From Maridesulfovibrio salexigens DSM 2638 (GTDB lineage Bacteria; Desulfobacterota; Desulfovibrionia; Desulfovibrionales; Desulfovibrionaceae), in NCBI RefSeq assembly GCF_000023445.1, contig NC_012881.1, forward strand, positions 2,658,501 through 2,722,500: a stretch of 64,000 bases of DNA, written 5' to 3'. Position 1 is the first letter of the stretch. Every line of letters starts with the position of its first letter. The position numbers and the translations under genes are program-made. The notes beneath the pieces were generated by a model. That model saw only the letters and a program-made list of their open reading frames with translations, was not told where the DNA came from and made no database searches. Positions 53,021 to 60,958 of this stretch are shown here, one piece after another.

Positions 53021-53947
53021 ATGACCAAAATAGAAGAAATTCAAAAAAGAATTACCACAACCCCGAGTCGAGAAGACGTTAAAACATGCCTTCGGGAAGC
53101 CATTTCATTGGCTAGAGGCCAAGATGCCCTTTTAAGCATACATTATTTAGCCCTTTCAATCTTTGGACTCCTTAAAATCAAAGATCTGACTAAGCCGGAA
53201 AAGAATGCTTTCTACGATAACATTGGAAAAATCTTGGGCAGAATAGATCTCATGCCTGTTGTGAAAGAAGCGACTCGCGACGAGGACTCCCTGCTGACAA
53301 CCTTTGAAAGCAAAGGCCTGAAAAACATCTTCACCAGACTGCAAAAACTCAATAAAGACATAAAAAAGGTTGAAAAAGAAGCGGATCAAAGAAAAATATT
53401 AGAAGATGAAAAAAAACTGAAAGTAGAACTGACAGCAATATCCAGAGAGCTGGAAAAAGGACATGTAGCAGCAGCCAAAAGCAAAGCTGACCGCCTGATT
53501 GATAGCCACCCTAAAAACAAATTCGAATTCCTAGATAGAATCATACCTATCTTCGAAGAAAAAGAGTCAATCAAAGGCTGGTGGCATTATCTACAGCTGC
53601 GCTATGATCCAAATGAGTGCAACCTTGATGAAGCAAAGCATTGTGCCTCCAAAGTTGCCAAAATCAAAACCCTTGATGACCCTAAAAATGCACAGGACTG
53701 GTTTCGCAACAATCTGGATTACCGTCTTAGAGTTTGGGAACTAACCCCTAAAGAAGATCATGCTGAAATTGATGCGATAGTAGAAGCTTGTTACAATCTA
53801 GCTATTTGCGTTTATTATTGCAGGGACGAGATTAACGGCATGAGACCTCGCAATTTTGGACGAGCCTTGATAGAAGAAGGACTTAAATATGCGCCTGATT
53901 CTCCCCATCTAAGAAAGATGGCTAAAACATTCGGAGTCAGAATTTAA
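53021..53947 (+). CDS. Hypothetical helical protein
   Basis: The protein has about 308 residues. The ATG at 53021 has GGGGA five bases upstream; a TTG four codons earlier is less likely. No signal peptide or membrane helix is visible. A Lys/Glu-rich coiled-coil stretch spans about 100-160 (NKDIKKVEKEADQRKILEDE). The whole protein is predicted to be helical and its ends resemble tetratricopeptide-like packing (EEGLKYAPDSPHLRKMAKTFG). I do not recognise a known family and give no function. Confidence 0.65.
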   Translation: MTKIEEIQKRITTTPSREDVKTCLREAISLARGQDALLSIHYLALSIFGLLKIKDLTKPEKNAFYDNIGKILGRIDLMPVVKEATRDEDSLLTTFESKGLKNIFTRLQKLNKDIKKVEKEADQRKILEDEKKLKVELTAISRELEKGHVAAAKSKADRLIDSHPKNKFEFLDRIIPIFEEKESIKGWWHYLQLRYDPNECNLDEAKHCASKVAKIKTLDDPKNAQDWFRNNLDYRLRVWELTPKEDHAEIDAIVEACYNLAICVYYCRDEINGMRPRNFGRALIEEGLKYAPDSPHLRKMAKTFGVRI

Positions 53948-53974
53948 AAGTAACGTAGTCCATACTTTAAATTA

Positions 53975-54008
53975 TAAAGCCGCCCACCTCATGCGATGGG
54001 CGGCTTTA
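53975..54008. terminator. Bidirectional terminator between convergent genes
   Basis: TAAAGCCGCCCA (53975-53986) and TGGGCGGCTTTA (53997-54008) pair around ten bases, between the hypothetical gene (plus) and the CDGSH gene (minus). Confidence 0.85.
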
Positions 54009-54029
54009 CTATTGAATAAGAAGTTCGGA

Positions 54030-54647
54030 TTATCCCTCAAAACCGTTGTCCTCGTGAGAACCATCGCAAAGAGGCTTCTTCTTGGACCCACCGCAGCGAC
54101 AAAGAGTATAATGATCTGCCATAGGCAACAGCTTGTCTGATTCCTGATCATCAATGAGGTTGACTGCTCCCTGAACATGCAAGGGACCGTTCTGCTCAAC
54201 TGCCACTTGCGGTTTATCGAAATAATTTATTACATGCTCACCGGCCAAAATGTAGCTCAATGCTCCGGACGGACAGTTTTTTATAGTTGCAATGATCTCA
54301 TCTACTGACGCAGCATCAGGATCATATTTCGGCTCATCATGCGTACCGAACACGGACTCAAGCTCACCGCAAGCTCCATTTCCCATACAAAGGTAACGAT
54401 CGAAAACAATCGTTATATCTTTGCCCACATAATGTTCCGGCGCCTTTTTATCAGAATTCTCCCGCGTTCCCACAAATCCTGCGGCAGAATGGCTGCCATC
54501 ACACATGGGTTTATATTTTGATTCTCCACACCGACACAAGGAACAGACACGCGGAATCTCCATAGAATTACCATCAGGCGCTATTAATGGAGTATCCACA
54601 GACAAAAACGGACTATACTGAGTAAGTACTATCTGACTCTTCTTCAC
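54030..54647 (-). CDS. Tandem CDGSH iron-sulphur protein with a 4Fe-4S mono-cluster domain
   Basis: This 205-residue protein has a first CDGSH site (C38, C40, C49, H53: CRCGESKYKPMCDGSH), a middle region with C87, C93 and C125 resembling the divergent 4Fe-4S mono-cluster domain (LCMGNGACGEL ... NCPSGAL), and a second CDGSH site (C183, C185, C194, H198: CRCGGSKKKPLCDGSH). So it may hold three clusters. CDGSH proteins bind 2Fe-2S through three Cys and one His and act in redox or cluster transfer. The GTG start has GGGGG five bases upstream. It is cytoplasmic and stands alone. Confidence 0.93.
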   Translation of the reverse strand: MKKSQIVLTQYSPFLSVDTPLIAPDGNSMEIPRVCSLCRCGESKYKPMCDGSHSAAGFVGTRENSDKKAPEHYVGKDITIVFDRYLCMGNGACGELESVFGTHDEPKYDPDAASVDEIIATIKNCPSGALSYILAGEHVINYFDKPQVAVEQNGPLHVQGAVNLIDDQESDKLLPMADHYTLCRCGGSKKKPLCDGSHEDNGFEG

Positions 54648-54875
54648 TTAATCCCCCTTTGAAAAATTATGAGAAAAACTGAATCGTAATAAATTAACTT
54701 ACAATAAATAGCATGAACAAACTCTTTTTGTGAACAACTTGTTTGAAAGAGAAGAACAAACGATTAAAAGCGCACACAAAGGGGAATATAAAATATCATA
54801 ATGAAAGAGTTCTACCACTTGCCTCAAACCATTTCGTAACTATTATATCCGCAACCTAATCCAATGGAGCAGAAT

Positions 54876-55496
54876 ATGATCAGCTATGAATTTCTAATTA
54901 CAGCACTCGTCGTGGTACTTATACCGGGCACAGGAGTTATATACACTGTATCCAACGGACTATTCCTAGGTAAAAAAGCCAGTCTTGCTGCTGCCGCCGG
55001 CTGCACTGCCGGAATAATTCCCAACCTGACAGCATCCACACTGGGACTATCAGCAATTCTGCATATGAGCGCACTGGCATTCCAGCTTATGAAATTTGCC
55101 GGAGCAGCTTACCTGCTCTACCTTGCATGGCTTACATGGAAAGATACAGGCGGCTTAAGTTTCAACAACCCCGGCGAAGATAAAAATCCCCGGCTGTGGC
55201 AAATTGCTAAGCGTGGATTTCTCATAAACATCCTCAACCCGAAATTATCCATATTCTTTCTTGCGTTTCTGCCTCTTTTCGTTCCGCAGGAAGCAAACAC
55301 CCCAACTCTGCATATGATTACCTTAAGCGCTATTTTCATGGCAATGACCTTTGTCGTATTCATTGCATACGGCCTTTGCGCATCAGGTATACGCCATCAA
55401 GTCATATCTTCACCTAAGATTGTGCTTTGGATGCAAAGGTCATTTGCAGTCATCTTTGCAGCTTTAGGGCTGAAATTAGCAGCAGCTGAGCAATAA
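54876..55496 (+). CDS. LysE/RhtB-family amino-acid exporter
   Basis: This 206-residue membrane protein has about six helices, LVVVLIPGTGVIYTVSNGLFLGKKASLAAAAGC near the start, AAYLLYLAWLTWKD, GFLINILNPKLSIFFLAFLPLFV, as in the LysE/RhtB family. It exports an amino acid or similar small molecule. The ATG at 54876 is six bases after GGAG; a Met four codons earlier overlaps that site. It converges on the solute-binding protein gene 11 bp away. Confidence 0.92.
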   Translation: MISYEFLITALVVVLIPGTGVIYTVSNGLFLGKKASLAAAAGCTAGIIPNLTASTLGLSAILHMSALAFQLMKFAGAAYLLYLAWLTWKDTGGLSFNNPGEDKNPRLWQIAKRGFLINILNPKLSIFFLAFLPLFVPQEANTPTLHMITLSAIFMAMTFVVFIAYGLCASGIRHQVISSPKIVLWMQRSFAVIFAALGLKLAAAEQ

Positions 55497-55506
55497 ACAG
55501 ACATCC

Positions 55507-56253
55507 TTAACGATATTTATCGTATATTTTCGTAATTGTTCCGTCATTCAGGAGTTTATCGATTGCCTTGTTAAACCTTGGAAGAACATACTGCTTACTG
55601 GGTTGGAAACGAATCATCATATCAAGAGAATCATAAGTTTTACCGACCAAAAGCTGATCTTCAACACCAAGTTCTCTGATCTGATACAAAGCTGTATCTT
55701 TATTCATAAAGGCCTGATCCAACCTTCCGGCGAGAAGCAATTGCAATAATTTATTCTCATTTTCCAGCACATGGGTGTTTATTCTCCCATCCGCAAAGTA
55801 CGCACTGTACACCGGATAATGATAGCCCCGTACAACTCCTATGCTCTTTCCAAGCAAATCCTGGGGTGTGACATCAGGTATAAATTTTTCAGCTCTAAAA
55901 AGAATAATCGAATCAGATACAGCAAAAGGCTTACTGAAAACCCCCAATACCTTTGCTGTTTGCCGCCATGCAGGATTAGACATGGGTTCAATATCTATTT
56001 CGCCTCGATCAAATTTACGCTGTGACCTATTAAACGGGCATCGAACAAACTCAATGGTGTCCCCAGTTTCCTTTGCAAAAGCATTAAAAACATCTTTCAC
56101 AATACCGGTTCTAGGATCACCATCCTTATAATAATATGGCGGCAACGACCCTTCATGCAACATAACGCGCAAATTTTCTGCAATACTTTCCCTAACGGAA
56201 AAAAAACCTATCAATAAAGACAATATGACAACACAAATCCCCATCAACCTCAT
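55507..56253 (-). CDS. Orphan periplasmic solute-binding protein, family 3
   Basis: This 248-residue protein has a signal peptide (to RESIAEN, about 27), then LRVMLHEGSLPPYYYKDGDPRTGIVKDVFNAFAKETGD, EFVRCPFNRSQRKFDRGEIDIEPMSNPAWRQ, KSIGVVRGYHYPVYSAYF and YVLPRFNKAIDKLLNDGTI. This is a family-3 binding-protein fold. Like the one at 40953 it has no transporter genes near it. The ligand is unknown. Confidence 0.87.
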   Translation of the reverse strand: MRLMGICVVILSLLIGFFSVRESIAENLRVMLHEGSLPPYYYKDGDPRTGIVKDVFNAFAKETGDTIEFVRCPFNRSQRKFDRGEIDIEPMSNPAWRQTAKVLGVFSKPFAVSDSIILFRAEKFIPDVTPQDLLGKSIGVVRGYHYPVYSAYFADGRINTHVLENENKLLQLLLAGRLDQAFMNKDTALYQIRELGVEDQLLVGKTYDSLDMMIRFQPSKQYVLPRFNKAIDKLLNDGTITKIYDKYR

Positions 56254-56400
56254 TTCTTGCCACCCCTCCCTATAAACCCCTCTTTATAAAATCAAAGATG
56301 CTCTATACCTTAAAACAGGCTTCAAAACAATAGGACTTTAACCTATATTGATGCAACATTTTGAATAATAACACGACAAATTCATTTCAGGAGAAATAAA

Positions 56401-57012
56401 ATGCTCGAAGTATTGTTCACCACATCTTCCAAACTTCATAAACTCGGCACTATTGCACATGATGATGCTATATTTGTCTTACCGTTTATAGATAAAGAGC
56501 TGACAGACAGACTGGTCGAAGTTCTTGTTCGCAGAGCACTGCACCCCGGTCTGCTGGTTCTTGTCGATGATGATGAACGTTTAGGATTTATGAAGATTGC
56601 GAATTACGTATGTTCCCATTCATCATCACGCTACTTTGGCTATCTTGCTCAGGATGCATTTCCCGGTGATGGATGGCTACGCGCAGCAATACAGACAATG
56701 GACCAAAGCGGCGCATCACTTCTGGCATTCAATGACGGACGCTTTCATGGAACACTTGCGGTTTTCGGTATGGCCCGCCGAACATGGCTTGCCACCCTTT
56801 ATCATAAATACTTATTCTTTCCCGGCTACAACAGCCATTTCGGGGACACTGAACTGACAGCTATTGCCCTTCACCAAAATAAATTAATCTACAACCCCGG
56901 TTGCCTGATGATAGAAGTTGACTATGAAAAACATACCCGTAAAAACAACCCCGATGATCAAAATTTATACTCAATGCGTGAAGCACAAGGCTTTGGCGGG
57001 ATCATAAAATAG
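56401..57012 (+). CDS. Short glycosyltransferase-like protein (GT-A type)
   Basis: This 203-residue cytoplasmic protein has LLVLVDDDERLGFMKIAN, YFGYLAQDAFPGDGWLRAAIQTMD and a late GYNSHFGDTELTAIALHQNK. The acidic DDD, QDAFPGDGW and GDTE words, spaced as in family 2 glycosyltransferases, suggest a GT-A fold that is shortened at the N-terminus. AGGAG seven bases upstream sets the start. It lies ten bases before the cyclase gene, so they are likely cotranscribed. The match is inferred and only moderate. Confidence 0.6.
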   Translation: MLEVLFTTSSKLHKLGTIAHDDAIFVLPFIDKELTDRLVEVLVRRALHPGLLVLVDDDERLGFMKIANYVCSHSSSRYFGYLAQDAFPGDGWLRAAIQTMDQSGASLLAFNDGRFHGTLAVFGMARRTWLATLYHKYLFFPGYNSHFGDTELTAIALHQNKLIYNPGCLMIEVDYEKHTRKNNPDDQNLYSMREAQGFGGIIK

Positions 57013-57022
57013 AGATGACACT

Positions 57023-57664
57023 ATGCCAGTAATCGATCTTTCCCACACAATTAAAAATGGTATGCCCGTATTTCCCGGCACGGAAACCCCTACCATTGAA
57101 GAAGTCTTTTCTCATGAGATGCACGGTTTTTGCGAACACAGGCTAAATATTTTTTCACACATAGGGACTCACATAGATGCTCCCAACCACATGATTCCTG
57201 GCGGTGAAACACTGGATAAAATGGATGTCAGCCGCTTTATCGGACCGGGTATGTGCATAGATTGCACTCACAAAAATCCGAAATCACCTCAAATTAATAT
57301 CGACGATCTCATTCCATATGAGGCTGAGATTAGTGAATGCGACTTTATCCTGCTTAACACAGGCTGGTATACAAACTGGGGCATGGATAAGTATTTTACC
57401 CACTATCCGGCTTTAAATGAAGAAGCCGCCCGCTGGCTGGTTGATTTTGACCTGAAAGGTGTGGGAGTGGACGTTATTTCAATCGATTCAGCCGAGATCA
57501 GTGGGTATGGGGTGCACAATATCCTTTTGGAGCAGGGTACGATCATCATTGAGAACCTAAACAACCTCCACCAATTGCCGGAAGAAGGCTTTATCTTTTC
57601 CTGCCTGCCCCTCAAATTTAATAACGCAGACGGATCACCAGTGAGAGCCATTGCAACTTACTAA
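57023..57664 (+). CDS. Cyclase-family protein (kynurenine formamidase-like)
   Basis: This 213-residue protein has IDLSHTIKNGMPVFPG at the start, the metal-binding HIGTHIDAPNHM, GMCIDCTHK, LLNTGWYTNWGM and VDVISIDSAEISG. These are the motifs of the cyclase/KynB-like metal-dependent hydrolase family. Members include formamidases and others, so no substrate is assigned. No tryptophan-degradation genes are nearby. Confidence 0.9.
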   Translation: MPVIDLSHTIKNGMPVFPGTETPTIEEVFSHEMHGFCEHRLNIFSHIGTHIDAPNHMIPGGETLDKMDVSRFIGPGMCIDCTHKNPKSPQINIDDLIPYEAEISECDFILLNTGWYTNWGMDKYFTHYPALNEEAARWLVDFDLKGVGVDVISIDSAEISGYGVHNILLEQGTIIIENLNNLHQLPEEGFIFSCLPLKFNNADGSPVRAIATY

Positions 57665-57695
57665 CAAAGACGCATGTATATATGAAGAATTACTG

Positions 57696-57777
57696 TAAAA
57701 ATACAAAAACACAAAAACCCATACCACCCTACCTAAAAAACCCTCCACCCTACTCAAAAACCCTACCTCCAAATACA
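57696..57777. other. G-free, C-rich 82-bp tract
   Basis: No G occurs over 82 bases on the plus strand. The minus strand has five GGG runs here. It contains the two 21-bp imperfect repeats listed separately. It lies between the cyclase gene and the CII-like gene. Confidence 0.85.
57727..57768. repeat. Two tandem imperfect 21-bp repeats
   Basis: The units are 57727-57747 (CCCTACCTAAAAAACCCTCC...) and 57748-57768 (CCCTACTCAAAAACCCTACC...). Both start CCCTAC, then A-run, then CCCT. Confidence 0.6.
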
Positions 57778-57894
57778 GTTCTAATTAGTTAAAATACGGA
57801 CTTTAGCCCGTTTACAGAGAATCCTCCCAGCCACATAATGTAGTTGAAGAATGAGGGCAGCGACTAAACAGCCCTGCATCAAAGGAGGATTAAG

Positions 57895-58143
57895 ATGAGC
57901 TATGAAACAATAACAAAAGTGACCCAGGATATTGTTCTTGAAGGGACCAAGCCGGCCAAAGAAGTGGCCCAATCCATCGGCAAGCCCTACTCCACACTGC
58001 TGCGGGAAATCAATCCTTTTGACAACAACGCTAAGCTCGGAGCCGCCACCTTGATGGATATCCTTAAAACCACTCAGGAAACCAAACCTCTTGAGTTTAT
58101 TGCCGAGTCAATCGGTTATACCCTTAAACCCCGTGTAAATTAA
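57895..58143 (+). CDS. Phage CII-like small regulatory protein
   Basis: The protein has 82 residues. It contains KVTQDIVLEGTKPAKEVAQSIGKPYSTLLREINPFD and a C-terminal LGAATLMDILKTTQETKPLEFIAESIGYTL, which matches the phage regulatory CII (CP76) family of small helix-turn-helix proteins. GGAGG six bases before the ATG supports the start. No other phage gene is near, so it is an isolated or domesticated regulator. It is followed by a strong terminator. Confidence 0.75.
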   Translation: MSYETITKVTQDIVLEGTKPAKEVAQSIGKPYSTLLREINPFDNNAKLGAATLMDILKTTQETKPLEFIAESIGYTLKPRVN

Positions 58144-58168
58144 GCAAACAACAGCGACACATTTATAA

Positions 58169-58203
58169 GAAGAAGCCGGATTCATAATGAATCCGGCTTC
58201 TTC
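58169..58203 (+). terminator. Terminator after the CII-like gene
   Basis: GAAGAAGCCGGATTCA (58169-58184), loop TAA, TGAATCCGGCTTCTTC (58188-58203). It is a perfect 16-bp stem. Confidence 0.88.
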
Positions 58204-58243
58204 ATTTCTGGACTTTTAACTACTTTACACCGATACTGCCGCC

Positions 58244-58708
58244 ATGAAAAAAGTCAGCATAAACCTTACGCATGTGGCTACCCTCGGCCCTGTGGGGCAC
58301 CTGCCGAAGGCTCCTGGTACATGGGGATCAGCCGCAGCTCTTATTACCGCACCGTTTTTGTTTCTACCTTTCCAGCTTCCCGTAAGAATTCTCATTCTCG
58401 GGTTGATTTTTTACTTCGGAGCTAAAGCCTGCTCTGAAGCCGAGAAACAATTTGGAAAGAAAGACCCGGGCTGTGTCGTCATTGATGAACTACTTGGACA
58501 ATGGCTGGTATTTCTGCCTTTCCCTGCCGTTGTCACATGGCACCTGATTGCAGGTTTCATTCTTTTCAGAATCTTTGACATCCTCAAACCGTTTCCCATC
58601 AAACAATCAGAGAAATGGCTCAAGGACGGCTGGGGAGTAATGATCGATGATGCCTTTGCAGGGCTTTACGCCATGCTAGTTCTCGGTCTGCTCCGCTACC
58701 TTACCTAG
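58244..58708 (+). CDS. pgpA: Phosphatidylglycerophosphatase A
   Basis: This 154-residue membrane protein has HLPKAPGTWGSAAAL near the N-terminus, FGKKDPGCVVIDELLGQWLVF, FRIFDILKPFPIKQSEKWLKDGWGVMIDDAFAGL and about three helices. These are the motifs of PgpA, which removes phosphate from phosphatidylglycerophosphate in phospholipid synthesis. No strong ribosome site precedes the ATG. It is convergent with pal, with a terminator between them. Confidence 0.95.
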   Translation: MKKVSINLTHVATLGPVGHLPKAPGTWGSAAALITAPFLFLPFQLPVRILILGLIFYFGAKACSEAEKQFGKKDPGCVVIDELLGQWLVFLPFPAVVTWHLIAGFILFRIFDILKPFPIKQSEKWLKDGWGVMIDDAFAGLYAMLVLGLLRYLT

Positions 58709-58771
58709 ATCCGCTCTTTTAAATTATTTCAAAGCGTTCAAATCCGTCATCAGGATTTGCCCGCTCAAAAG

Positions 58772-58808
58772 CAAAATCCCCGGTCTCCATAGGAAGCCGG
58801 GGATTTTG
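58772..58808. terminator. Bidirectional terminator between pgpA and pal
   Basis: CAAAATCCCCGG (58772-58783) and CCGGGGATTTTG (58797-58808) pair around 13 bases. Confidence 0.85.
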
Positions 58809-58825
58809 TGTGCTTTTTGATTAAT

Positions 58826-59416
58826 CTAGTAAGTAAGGCGGAACTGAGCTCTTCTGTTCTTAGCCCATGCGGTCTCATTCTGACCGGGATCAAGAGGATC
58901 TTCTTCACCGAAACTAACAATGCTCAATCTCTCAGGTGTCACTCCGAGCAGAATAAGAAACTCGTATGCTGCACGGGCACGACGCTCGCCAAGAGCAAGG
59001 TTGTATTCTTCGGTTCCACGATCATCGCAGTAACCTTCGATAACCATAGTTACGTTGTCGTACTTCTTAAGAATTTCAGCCTTCTGCTGCAGCAAGGGAC
59101 GATATTCCTGCTTGATTTCAAAAGAGTCGAAATCAAAATGGACCATATTTCCAAGCTCTACAACAGCATTATCAAATTCTTTTTTAGCGGCAGCAGCCTG
59201 ACGCTCTTCTTCAAGGGCCTGCTCCTGAAGAGCTCTCTCCCTTTCCAAACGGGCCTGCTCTTCACTCTTAAGCTGTTCGTTCTCCTGCTGCTGGGCCATT
59301 CTTTCCTCTACTGCAGGGCTGGCCGGGGAAGATTCAACTTGTTTCTTGGAACAACCAGTACCAAGACCGGCAATCAACATGAATACAACACACAATATTA
59401 TCGCTTTAGATCTCAT
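58826..59416 (-). CDS. pal: Peptidoglycan-associated lipoprotein Pal
   Basis: The protein has 196 residues. The start at 59416 has GGAGGG and a lipobox follows (LIAGLGTGC, Cys about 22). Residues 25-80 are a Glu/Gln-rich charged linker (QQQENEQLKSEEQARLERE). The C-terminal OmpA-like domain has VHFDFDSFEIKQEYRPLLQ, VIEGYCDDRGTEEYNLALGERRARAAYEFL. Pal anchors the outer membrane to peptidoglycan and is the last gene of tol-pal. It is 153 bp after tolB, so it may have its own promoter. Confidence 0.95.
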   Translation of the reverse strand: MRSKAIILCVVFMLIAGLGTGCSKKQVESSPASPAVEERMAQQQENEQLKSEEQARLERERALQEQALEEERQAAAAKKEFDNAVVELGNMVHFDFDSFEIKQEYRPLLQQKAEILKKYDNVTMVIEGYCDDRGTEEYNLALGERRARAAYEFLILLGVTPERLSIVSFGEEDPLDPGQNETAWAKNRRAQFRLTY

Positions 59417-59569
59417 TTGCCCTCCTGAATAAGGAACTTTTAAGGACAGGAGTTTGTCCACCCGCCAAGATACAATACACTAACTTAGACTTACAATACA
59501 ACGACCCTAAAGTTTTTTGTAAAAAAATCAAGTCATGCCTGTAACAAAACGGTTAAATCACTCCTCAAT

Positions 59570-60943
59570 TTATGATTTATGGGCCTTACCCCATGCCGGG
59601 GCCTTTGCAACACCGTTTCCAGTAGGTACCAACATAGCCGGATCGCCATGTCTGGTGGTCAGATAAATCTTGTACTTACCGTTTCTACTGGAAGAGAAAG
59701 CTATAAAATATCCATCTGGACCGAATGCCGGATCTTCATCATTACCGGGACCAAAAGTCAGCTGCCTTTCCTGTCCGGTTTTCAAGTCATGCACAAATAT
59801 GCGGTGCCCCAAAGGGGTCTGACGTGAAAAAGCAACGTAGCGTCCATCAGGGCTGATAGTCGGGTTAGTGTTATATTTGCCTTCAGTTGTAATTCTGGTG
59901 ACAACACCACTTTTCATATCCAGTAAGAAAATGTGCGGGTTACCGAACCTTGCGGAAGTAAAAACCATCTTCTCCCCGGTCCGGTCAAAATCTGGTGAAA
60001 CCTCAATGGCCCAGCTTTTGGCGAGAGCCTTCTTGGGCTTATAGTTCCCGTTGATCAGGAAAATATCAGAATTACCGTTCATGGTCAGAGTTGCTGCCAT
60101 ATTGCCGTCCGGAAGAAACTCCGGTCCGATAACGGTATTTCCGGGAAAGCTCTTCTGGTCAATCTTTCCGGTTGCACGGTCCCAGACACAAAGCAGATGC
60201 TGACGTGATCCAAGACGAGTAAAGACCAGCCTATTGCCATCATGAGACCAGTTGGGACTGAGGTTAATGCCGCCAAGAGAGCTGATCTGCCTGAGATTGC
60301 GTCCCTGCGGACTGACGGTATAAATTTCTTTGTCCTTTCCTGTCTTACGTACAAAGGCAATGGAAGACTCAAAGAACCCGTCACGTCCGGTAAGGATGCG
60401 CATCAAGTGCGAACTGAAACGGTCTGCAATCCGGGGCAGCATTTCTTCGGTGACCATAGAGTACTTTTTACCCAGAATGGTACGCCCGTTAAATGTACCG
60501 ATACAACGAATAAGCAGATTCTTCTCACCGTTGGGTCTGATTTCCCAACCTGTGGTCACGGCGAGATCCACCTTGGAAAGCCTGAGCGGTTTAATATCAA
60601 TATCACCGGGTCGTACTCCGCGAGAAGGATCACCGCCCAGAATATCGGTAACAGGCACAATATTCAAAAAGGGCAGGAAAGCCAGATCCTTGGCAAGGTC
60701 CTTACTAAAAGACCCGGCCTCTGCCGGCAGTGGCAGATCCTTTTCCTTGGAACCTTCATATTTTCCTGCCGGCACGGTCTTGGGCGGCAGCAGGATGATA
60801 TTCACCTTACGCTGACCGGGACCATAGATATCCACAGTAAGAGTATCCGCTGCAAAAACATTTCCGGCAGCCAGAAGCATAAGCAACATAACCGCCAGCA
60901 ATCCAAAAGCGGATTTTTTTATACTGAACTTTTTTTCTTTCAT
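59570..60943 (-). CDS. tolB: Tol-Pal system beta-propeller protein TolB
   Basis: This 457-residue protein has a signal peptide (to NVFAAD, about 32). An N-terminal mixed domain covers about 35-210, then a six-bladed beta-propeller with repeated PNWSHDGNRLVFTR, PDFDRTGEKMVFTS, PTISPDGRYVAFSR and PAFGPDGYFIAFSS. It is periplasmic and interacts with Pal and TolA. It lies 15 bp after the tolA stop and is part of the operon. Confidence 0.95.
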   Translation of the reverse strand: MKEKKFSIKKSAFGLLAVMLLMLLAAGNVFAADTLTVDIYGPGQRKVNIILLPPKTVPAGKYEGSKEKDLPLPAEAGSFSKDLAKDLAFLPFLNIVPVTDILGGDPSRGVRPGDIDIKPLRLSKVDLAVTTGWEIRPNGEKNLLIRCIGTFNGRTILGKKYSMVTEEMLPRIADRFSSHLMRILTGRDGFFESSIAFVRKTGKDKEIYTVSPQGRNLRQISSLGGINLSPNWSHDGNRLVFTRLGSRQHLLCVWDRATGKIDQKSFPGNTVIGPEFLPDGNMAATLTMNGNSDIFLINGNYKPKKALAKSWAIEVSPDFDRTGEKMVFTSARFGNPHIFLLDMKSGVVTRITTEGKYNTNPTISPDGRYVAFSRQTPLGHRIFVHDLKTGQERQLTFGPGNDEDPAFGPDGYFIAFSSSRNGKYKIYLTTRHGDPAMLVPTGNGVAKAPAWGKAHKS

Positions 60944-60958
60944 AATTATGAACCTGCC

